From Desulfovibrio sp. (GTDB lineage: Bacteria; Desulfobacterota; Desulfovibrionia; Desulfovibrionales; Desulfovibrionaceae), in contig JAIKXS010000073.1 in NCBI GenBank assembly GCA_024683955.1, positions 17,427-81,426 of the forward strand: DNA of 64,000 nucleotides, read 5' to 3'. The notes beneath the pieces were generated by a model. It was not told the origin of the DNA, did no database searches, and worked only from the letters and a program-made list of their open reading frames with translations. The position numbers were made by a program, and so were the translations under genes. Each line of letters opens with the position of its first letter. Position 1 is the first letter of the stretch. Of this stretch, positions 27,831 through 34,623 are shown one piece after another.

Positions 27831-27907
27831 GCGCTCGTGGCTCAATTGGATAGAGCAACAGGCTACGAACCTGTAGGTTGGGAGTTCGAGTCTCTCCGGG
27901 CGCACCA
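27831..27907 (+). tRNA. tRNA-Arg (anticodon ACG)
   Basis: A 77-nt tRNA with encoded CCA. The acceptor arms GCGCTCG and CGGGCGC pair with one G-T, the anticodon stem ACAGG/CCTGT holds loop CTACGAA (anticodon ACG), and the T-loop is GTTCGAGTC. ACG is the wobble-adenosine tRNA that needs TadA to read CGN codons. Confidence 0.97.
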
Positions 27908-27923
27908 GAAATTTTAAGAGATT

Positions 27924-27958
27924 AGGCGGTTAGGATGCTATCCTGACCGCCTTTTTTT
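27924..27958 (+). terminator. Intrinsic terminator after tRNA-Arg
   Basis: A 12-bp stem (AGGCGGTTAGGA at 27924-27935, TCCTGACCGCCT at 27941-27952, one T-G pair) is followed by a run of seven T. Confidence 0.9.
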
Positions 27959-28145
27959 CGTGAAATCAGGGATATCGCTCCCTTTTCAGCGACATCTGCC
28001 GGTGGGAATTTCTCTATTTACAAAGATAAAAGCTAAATTAAGTCCAATATCTGATTCTTGAATCTGTTGAACTCTTTTTTTGCACAACTTCAGCAGAGCA
28101 AAGAATGCCGTGTCTGTTGACTGTCTCTTCTGTGTGAAGGTTGCG

Positions 28146-28952
28146 TTATAGTATCTGTATATTTGCCGCCTCGCGTTGCACCGTTCGCTGATAGGTTACT
28201 GAGGGAATTCCGAGCAGCAGGGTATAGTTTAATTCATACCCTGCGGGGATTTTCAGCATCGCTTTGACCTTGGAAAGCTCGTTCATTACCGAAAGCGTAC
28301 AATCGCTCCACAGCGTTCCCAGACCGATGCTTTGTGCATACAGATCCAAATAGGATAAGGCGATGATGGGGTCGGCATTTTCACAGCCGGGGATAGCCCT
28401 GCTTTTGTCAACGGACACGGCAATCATGGAAGGGGCACTGCGATAGATAAAATCAATGCCTTTATTGAACTTCTCCCGGCAGAATTCAATTACCGGAGAG
28501 CCTTTGTCCATGGATTGTATGGTGTCATATGTAAAATTTTTGATGGCCTGCATCTTCTCCAGTGTTCCAACGATGGTAAAATGCAGCGAGTCTGCGTTTC
28601 CTCCCTTGGGGGGATACGCCAGCATTTCCGTAAGCATGGAGATCTTTTCTGACGGGACATCCTGTTGTTTGAAAAAACGGACACTGCGACGTGATTTTAT
28701 GAGACGCAAAAGTTCCTCGCTGTCGTCGTAGCCAACCTTGAGCGAATCAGCTGGATTCTTGCCGCCAAAGGATAATGCACCAGTGGGGCACACTGCGAAG
28801 CAGTGCTGACAGCCGACGCACATTTTGTCCCCATCAAGAATATAGCCGGGTATTTTTTCGGAATCAAAGGCAATGCAGCCCACGACACATTCTTGCAGAC
28901 ACATGCCGCAATGAATGCACGTTTCCTTGTCTACTGTAATACTTTTTATCAC
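28146..28952 (-). CDS. Nitroreductase-family protein with N-terminal two-cluster ferredoxin domain
   Basis: A 268-residue fusion. Residues 1-65 hold two 4Fe-4S motifs, CIHCGMCLQEC (Cys 12, 15, 18, 22) and CVGCQHCFAVCP (Cys 45, 48, 51, 55). Residues about 82-268 are an FMN-dependent nitroreductase domain (IKSRRSVRFFKQQDVP, then PPKGGNADSLHFTIV, and YAQSIGLGTLWS). Ferredoxin-linked nitroreductases of this type are common in anaerobes; the physiological substrate is not known. It is the last gene of a minus-strand group, 92 nt after the iron-sulfur flavoprotein gene, so a shared redox or stress role is likely. Confidence 0.88.
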   Translation of the reverse strand: MIKSITVDKETCIHCGMCLQECVVGCIAFDSEKIPGYILDGDKMCVGCQHCFAVCPTGALSFGGKNPADSLKVGYDDSEELLRLIKSRRSVRFFKQQDVPSEKISMLTEMLAYPPKGGNADSLHFTIVGTLEKMQAIKNFTYDTIQSMDKGSPVIEFCREKFNKGIDFIYRSAPSMIAVSVDKSRAIPGCENADPIIALSYLDLYAQSIGLGTLWSDCTLSVMNELSKVKAMLKIPAGYELNYTLLLGIPSVTYQRTVQREAANIQIL

Positions 28953-29044
28953 TCCTCACCCTCCTTAATATGTGTAAGGGAGTTGCAAGGTCCTGTTAGC
29001 AAAAATCCATGCAACTCCCTTCATTTCGAGCACTATTCTGCCTG

Positions 29045-29596
29045 TTACAGAAGATCCGCCAAAGCAGCGGCCCGTTCGCAACCGTCCGTATTTTTTACAT
29101 CCCCCGGATTCCCGGCTTTTGGCACCAGCACTTCCCCAATACAATCCCATTTGAGGAAAGCAAAGGACTTCATTAAAGGAGATTTTACATCGTTCATGGT
29201 GCCCGGATCTTCGCTCATGCAACAAGCTATAATCGCCGCTTTTTTGCCGGCAATTTCTTGCGCTTTGCCGCCGATCAAGAACGAGTAAAAACGGTCCAAT
29301 ACAGCCTTGATGGCCGACGACATGGTGAACCAGTAGGTCGGGGTGGAAAAAATTACGGCATCGGCTTCCTGAACTGCCGCAGCAATCTTGTTGAAATCGT
29401 CGTCAAAGCTACAGGCTTTTTCAGTCTTGAAGCACCTGTTGCAGGCATGACAGCCGCCAATTTTGAGCCGTCCCGCATCAAATCTCTGCACCATATGCCC
29501 CTTGCTTTCGGCTGCGGTGATGAAGGCTTCTGCAAGGATGTCGCTATTTCCACCCTTGCGGGGGCTTCCGGTTATTACAACAATCTTTTTGTTCAT
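29045..29596 (-). CDS. Iron-sulfur flavoprotein / NADPH-dependent FMN reductase family protein
   Basis: A 183-residue flavodoxin-fold protein. The FMN phosphate loop is ITGSPRKGGNSDIL (residues 8-21). A compact cysteine motif CHACNRCFKTEKAC (Cys 49, 52, 55, 62) fits the CX2CX2CX4-7C pattern of archaeal/anaerobe iron-sulfur flavoproteins, which carry one 4Fe-4S cluster and reduce O2 or H2O2. FSTPTYWFTMSSAIKAVLDRFY is the second flavin-binding region. GAGGAG lies upstream of the ATG at 29596; the frame extends 31 codons upstream without support. It lies between rubrerythrin and the ferredoxin-nitroreductase on the same strand. Confidence 0.86.
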   Translation of the reverse strand: MNKKIVVITGSPRKGGNSDILAEAFITAAESKGHMVQRFDAGRLKIGGCHACNRCFKTEKACSFDDDFNKIAAAVQEADAVIFSTPTYWFTMSSAIKAVLDRFYSFLIGGKAQEIAGKKAAIIACCMSEDPGTMNDVKSPLMKSFAFLKWDCIGEVLVPKAGNPGDVKNTDGCERAAALADLL

Positions 29597-29800
29597 AAAC
29601 ACAATCTCCTCTTTCGCGGAAAAACAGGAATGCCAAAATCTCGTCTTTTGCGTCTGAAGGGCGAGACCAGTCTTACTGGCAGATAACATTTGTATCTGTC
29701 CTGCACTCCTGCAGGCACCTCACAACTTCCTTAGCATCCCGATCCATATCAGCAGACATGATGATCGGCTCGAAAGGATTAGTCTTTTGCGGCGAGGTTT

Positions 29801-30346
29801 TTACTGTTTCAGCTTGAAAACTTTTTTTGCCATGCCGCAGACAGGACATACAAAATCTTCACCCTCGTTCTCGATGTCGCCGACATACTCAAAACCACAG
29901 CATCCGCAAACGTAGATTTTCTTGCCTGTAGTATCGAGCGATTCGGGACTGTGTTTCTCCAGCATCTTTTTCAGCGCTACTCCGTGATGCCCTTCCTGCT
30001 TGGCAAAAATTTCCAACTCGTCCGCAGCGTCAGCGAGTCCTTCAGCGCGAAATTTGTCCGCATAGTTTTTGACCGTGGTTTCCCCACTATATTCCGCGGC
30101 CATAACTCCGCGTACAAAATTCCAGAAATTATTGGGAACCTTTCCGTTCAGAGTCGCAAAAAAGCCTGCATGAACGGCTTCTTGATTCGCCAATACGACG
30201 AATTCTTTCGCCACATCGTCGAGACCCTGCTCTTTGGCGAGCCGAGCCAGGGCATAGTACATCATGGTGCCGTTTGCTTCGCCCTGGGCCATCATCTCGG
30301 TAATTTTCTCAAGCTTGGTGCCTTTAGCCTTCCCGTGTAAACTCAT
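29801..30346 (-). CDS. Rubrerythrin
   Basis: A 181-residue peroxide reductase of anaerobes. Residues 1-140 form the four-helix diiron domain with GEANG (Glu23), EAVH (Glu56, His59), EYSGE (Glu85) and the EGHH pair (Glu118, His121). Residues 145-175 form a rubredoxin-like FeS4 site with VCGCCGF (Cys147, Cys150) and CPVCG (Cys167, Cys170). AGGAG precedes the ATG at 30346; an upstream extension of 42 codons in frame has no family similarity. It leads the group with the iron-sulfur flavoprotein and ferredoxin-nitroreductase, which could supply its electrons. Confidence 0.94.
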   Translation of the reverse strand: MSLHGKAKGTKLEKITEMMAQGEANGTMMYYALARLAKEQGLDDVAKEFVVLANQEAVHAGFFATLNGKVPNNFWNFVRGVMAAEYSGETTVKNYADKFRAEGLADAADELEIFAKQEGHHGVALKKMLEKHSPESLDTTGKKIYVCGCCGFEYVGDIENEGEDFVCPVCGMAKKVFKLKQ

Positions 30347-31782
30347 AATTACGTACTCCTTTTTTGGGATAATGATCTTTTTTGCCGGCTGTGACGGAGA
30401 TGCGCTGACATTTCCAGTCATTGCCGTTCTTTTTTTATGGTTGCAATAATCTGGAATCATTATATCTCGCAATTATGACTTCAATATGGCTTTTTGAGAC
30501 TTTTTTGACGATATTGCCGGCGGAGTCGTTTTATTCGCCTATTTTTACGTTCTTACGGCAGTATTTACGTCCAATAACGGGAAGGGTAACGATGTGAAAA
30601 TAGTAGCAGTCTTGAGGCTTACACAATAGCAGTACATCTAAGCTGATCGATAAACTTTATATATAAAAATTTTTGATTAATTCTTGTAACGTGTTGCACA
30701 GCTTCTGCATATTATGTTTTCGGGAACATCCACAGGTTTCTTCCTGCCGTTTTATGCCGTGAAACGCCCCAATACAGCGAGCGCTAGCTGCATTTGTTTG
30801 CGATCAGGATGTCACGACAGATACTTGTAATGTTTTACGGCATAAGGCGTTGAGGGTTTTTTTTGTGTCCGGCATGGGCCATTTTTACGAATGAACGTCA
30901 GTAATCCGGGCAGTTGTGGCAAAAATTGGGAGATTTCAAGATGGGGCATGTGAAATTCGGGCAGAAAGAAGGATCTGCAACTCTCCAGTTCGATGAACAG
31001 AAATGTTATCATGCTGGTTCTAAAAAAGGAGAGAGCTCAGGGCCTCGAAATTCAGCGTCGATGGATTAGTGGATGGAAAAAATGAGGATAGATGGAGAGA
31101 ATAAAGATTATTTGTAATCGCGGAGATGCTGGCTTAACTGTTCAAAGAGTCCGGAGACATTTTTCCGACATCCCCTGCTTGAATTGCGCCCCGTTTTTCT
31201 TTTATGCCGGGCACGTGTTTGAAAGCGACGGTTTGAAATCAGGGGCGTGAAACGACGGGACATGCATCTCCGCCGGGAGACACGGCAATACACTGTGATC
31301 TTGGAGATCAGCAGGTGAGGAATCTTCCCTGGGGAGGGATATCCCTTTTGACAATGGCAATAGAGTTCAACCGGCTTGAAGCAGGTCATTCCGGTGGAAG
31401 AATGTACGGACTTCCTTCTTCTCTGGAAGGAGGGGATCCATCACATTACGCAGCAGGAAAGAATTCCGTTCCCCGAGTCAAGGTATTGCCGGGATGTATC
31501 CTGCAACAAGAAAGAATGGCATCCTCTTTTCCCCTGCGAACAGCATCTTTTCTTGATGTCTGATCGTCACAACCATGGGGCCTGCTGAATAGCCGTCCTG
31601 AAAATATGATGAGCGCATATGCATTGAAAAATGAGGAAAAGAGGATGCCCTTAGCTTTTCGGAGCCTCATGGTGAAACAGCATGTCTTCTTCTTGTTTTT
31701 CCAAAAATTTTATTAACGTCAGTGTGGGATATAGATGCCCGGGTTTTCAGAGCAGGGCAGAGACTCCTGCCGTTTTATTGCA
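30347..31782. other. Large gene-poor region upstream of rubrerythrin
   Basis: About 1.4 kb with no supported gene. It must contain the rubrerythrin promoter at the left end. The stretch 30480-30720 is AT-rich. Short frames on both strands between 30800 and 31700 match nothing recognisable and lack good start sites. Likely decayed DNA. Confidence 0.35.
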
Positions 31783-33111
31783 TTACTGGCGTATTTTGAC
31801 AGCCGGTCCAAAGCCCTTGAGCTCATTTTCTGGAACGAGACCTTTTTTGACAAACAGGGACTTAAGATGGGAAAGTCCTTTCAGAGGAGCAAGCGTTGAG
31901 ACGCCGGCTACGTTGGTAAGAGAAACCTTTTCCAGAAGTCCGCACGCGGAAACCGTGTCAAAATGGTCAACGGTTGTGTCTCTGAGTTCAAGACTTTTCA
32001 GCTTTGCCATGCCTGCAAGGCAGCTGAGGTCGAGATTTTCCGCTCCTTTTTTCTTATTGAAGCCACCAACGAAGAATTTTTCCAGATTGGCAAGTCCTGT
32101 CAGCGCCTTACTGCCCGAGGCATCCTCCACAGACCAAAAGACAAGTTCCTTCAGTGTCGGGATTTTTCCTACCGGGACAAGGTCAACAGGTTTCCGCATC
32201 TGCCATATTTTAAGATACTCGAGTTTTGTTGCGGAGAGGGGACTGTAGTCGCTTACGTTTTCGGCAAAGAGGGTAAATCGTTTGAGATTCGGCATCTTGG
32301 CAATCCATGCCATATCAGTAAGCTCTGAAAGTCCTCCCATGAGCTCGCTTACCTGCTGAAGCGAGGCAAGTGATGCGTAGTCAGCCCCTTTGGTGGCATA
32401 GTATGTCACTTTTTTCAGTTTAGGACACGTTGCAAGCGCCGAAAAATTCTTCACCTTTGCGCCATAAAAATCCATATGTTTGAGGTTGGCGAGATGCGTG
32501 ACGGGGGAGAGGTCATCTGGGACTGTCACGTAATGAAGGCGCAGCTCCTCAAGATTGGGGAAGGACTCGGGAATCGGGGACAGGTCTCCGGGGCTTGCGT
32601 GACTGATCTGCAATACCTTCAGATCGGGAATTGAGGGCAGGCCCTTAAGCGAGGTGACATGTTTCGACGACACCGCAACAGTCTTCAGATGCGTAAGATC
32701 CTTCATCCACAAAAGATCCGTCATGGCGGCGTCAATATTGAGATGCGTGAGAGCCGTGAGGCCGGCAACTGGACTCAGATCCTTTGCCTGACACCCAAGC
32801 ACCTCAAGACGGGTGAGATGGGACAAACCAGCAAGAGGAGCAAGATCTGTTATACGTTTGCCCCGGCTGACCTTGAGCTCGGTCATTCCCGGAAAGAGAC
32901 TGCAGAGCCTCGCGAGATCCGCGTCAGTGGCATCATCGAGTACAAAACGCGTACAAGAGGGAACGGTCTTGAGCTGACTTTCCACCGATGCGTCAATTCC
33001 TTCCTTAATGGCGGTTGTTTTTCCGGTTTTCACGGAAGGGGTGGCACAGACTGGTTGCACGCATACGGCAAGCAGAAACAATATTCCAGCAAAAATACGG
33101 ATGCCTTTCAT
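31783..33111 (-). CDS. Exported leucine-rich repeat protein (internalin-like)
   Basis: A 442-residue protein with a signal peptide (MKGIRIFAGILFLLAVCVQPVCA). From about residue 60 to the end it is made of some 15 leucine-rich repeats of 21-24 residues with the pattern DLxPLxGLxxLxxLxV, for example ITDLAPLAGLSHLTRLEV and DLSPVAGLTALTHLNI, resembling the internalin A type. No LPXTG anchor, membrane helix or obvious catalytic domain is present, so it should be periplasmic or surface-bound and work by protein binding. AGGAGG lies directly upstream of the ATG at 33111. It is monocistronic. Function unknown; a host or partner adhesion role is possible. Confidence 0.82.
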   Translation of the reverse strand: MKGIRIFAGILFLLAVCVQPVCATPSVKTGKTTAIKEGIDASVESQLKTVPSCTRFVLDDATDADLARLCSLFPGMTELKVSRGKRITDLAPLAGLSHLTRLEVLGCQAKDLSPVAGLTALTHLNIDAAMTDLLWMKDLTHLKTVAVSSKHVTSLKGLPSIPDLKVLQISHASPGDLSPIPESFPNLEELRLHYVTVPDDLSPVTHLANLKHMDFYGAKVKNFSALATCPKLKKVTYYATKGADYASLASLQQVSELMGGLSELTDMAWIAKMPNLKRFTLFAENVSDYSPLSATKLEYLKIWQMRKPVDLVPVGKIPTLKELVFWSVEDASGSKALTGLANLEKFFVGGFNKKKGAENLDLSCLAGMAKLKSLELRDTTVDHFDTVSACGLLEKVSLTNVAGVSTLAPLKGLSHLKSLFVKKGLVPENELKGFGPAVKIRQ

Positions 33112-33836
33112 GTAACCTCCTGACAACATAAAATATAAAAATAGAATTACCTACGATGCCAAGAGAAAGAATGTTCTGTCAAGTTGTAGGGGCAGCACTG
33201 TATGGCAGATGCCTGGACGTGAGGAACAAGGTTTAGTTATTTGATGATACATACCCATCAAAGCAACTGAATAAGGGAATACAGGCAATAGAATGACCAA
33301 TTCACATGTTTGGTGCCTGCTGTATTCTGTTGTGAGTCCTGCTATCTAAGAGAGAAGCGGGGGAGTTGCAAGGCCATGTTTTCGATATTCTCCCTGATAC
33401 GTTTTGCTTGTTTTTTTCAGGGTATAGAACGCTCCTGAGGGCTTTTGTCGGAGCGTTTGTCACAGAAGTGTGCCGTATAGAAAGAGCGGGAGGGGGAGTT
33501 TTACGACACGGACCCCCGGGTGACGGGAGTATGCGGCAAGGTGAGTGGAGGTGTTGCGCCAAGCCGATCGAGCGTAACGGGGACGCTTAACCATGTCCCT
33601 TGAATAGTGGGGCACTGAATCACGTTCGTTTATATTGCATTTTCCTGCGAAGGCCATTTTAAACGTTCCTGGGTAACGTGAGCAGCACCGCATCTGGGCC
33701 GGAAGCAGAGGGTGGGCTTTATGGTATACGAATGCTGCGGACGGGCTCCTTGGTCGCTTCGATCGGCAGTCTCTTCGAGAGCAGCACGTAACACACAGCT
33801 GGTCAAGGCGAAAATGGAAGCGTTAGAGGCAAAAAC
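33112..33836. other. Intergenic region between LRR gene and small secreted protein
   Basis: About 720 bases. The LRR gene promoter should lie at its left end on the minus strand. No gene is supported. Short frames around 33300-33700 lack recognisable content. Confidence 0.35.
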
Positions 33837-33873
33837 GCCGTGTGCCCACGTCGTTAGGGCGTGGGCGCACGGC
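33826..33873 (-). terminator. Terminator of the small secreted protein gene
   Basis: Arms GCCGTGTGCCCACG (33837-33850) and CGTGGGCGCACGGC (33860-33873) form a 14-bp stem with one T-G pair. On the minus strand GTTTTTG follows. It lies 27 bp after the stop. Confidence 0.75.
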
Positions 33874-33899
33874 ACATCGATACCGGTATTCTTCCCGCC

Positions 33900-34139
33900 C
33901 TATTTCTTGGGGCAGGTTCCTCCAAGCTGTTTTGCGAATTTGTCAGCGTCACTTTTGTAGGCGAACTCTGACATAACGTAGGTATTCGGGCCCCGCGCCG
34001 ATTTCATTTGTTTCGGATCGCGCATGTCGACCTCAACTTTTCCGTTGGCGCAATAGACATAGTATTTGGCGGCCATGGCCTCTGTTGAGCCAAGAATGAC
34101 AGCACAAAGAAAGAGCAGGATGAGTGATAAGCGGGACAT
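33900..34139 (-). CDS. Small secreted protein of unknown function
   Basis: A 79-residue protein with a signal peptide (MSRLSLILLFLCAVILGSTEAMA). The mature part, about 56 residues, is KYYVYCANGKVEVDMRDP to FAKQLGGTCPKK and has two Cys that could form one disulfide. AAGGAG precedes the ATG at 34139. It sits 47 nt downstream of the NUDIX gene in the same direction, and a strong terminator follows. I do not recognise the family; similar short periplasmic proteins occur in Desulfovibrionaceae as hypothetical proteins. Confidence 0.72.
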   Translation of the reverse strand: MSRLSLILLFLCAVILGSTEAMAAKYYVYCANGKVEVDMRDPKQMKSARGPNTYVMSEFAYKSDADKFAKQLGGTCPKK

Positions 34140-34185
34140 ACGATCAGTCTCCTTGTTGAAGATGGTGCTATTGGACGAAATCGAG

Positions 34186-34605
34186 CTACATAGCGCTTGT
34201 TGCGCGCTCGTCTTTAAGCGATTGCTCAATTTTTTTTGTCACCTCAATGTCTGCGGGAAGCCAGTTCACGGACTGTAGCTCATTGGCACTGAGCCAGGCT
34301 GCGGCTTCATGTTCGAGGAGCTGCGGTGTTTCATCGGGCATGCGGCACCAGTAGCAGTGCATAGTGAGAAAAAAGGCGGGGTATTCGTAGTGAACGGTCA
34401 TCAGAAGCTCTCCGACCTTGATGTCGATGGCCAGCTCCTCCCTGATTTCCCGTACAAGAGCTTCCTTGGGTCCCTCTCCCTCTTCTATCTTTCCTCCAGG
34501 AAACTCCCAAAGATCCTTGAATTCGCCGTATCCTCTCTGGGTAGCCAGAATCTGTTCCCCTTTGCGGAGAACAGCTGCCACAACGGTAATATGTTTTTTT
34601 TCCAC
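34186..34605 (-). CDS. MutT-like NUDIX hydrolase ((deoxy)nucleoside triphosphate pyrophosphohydrolase)
   Basis: A 139-residue NUDIX protein. The NUDIX box reads GGKIEEGEGPKEALVREIREELAID (about residues 37-61) with the required Glu residues. The opening ITVVAAVLRKGEQILATQRGYGEFKDLWEFPG is typical of MutT/8-oxo-dGTPase-like enzymes, which sanitise oxidised nucleotides. It starts at a GTG with AGGA upstream. It begins 18 nt after the stop of the PLD-helicase-DUF3427 gene, so the two form an operon and may work together. Confidence 0.88.
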   Translation of the reverse strand: MEKKHITVVAAVLRKGEQILATQRGYGEFKDLWEFPGGKIEEGEGPKEALVREIREELAIDIKVGELLMTVHYEYPAFFLTMHCYWCRMPDETPQLLEHEAAAWLSANELQSVNWLPADIEVTKKIEQSLKDERATSAM

Positions 34606-34623
34606 GTAACAATCCTGGTTTGG

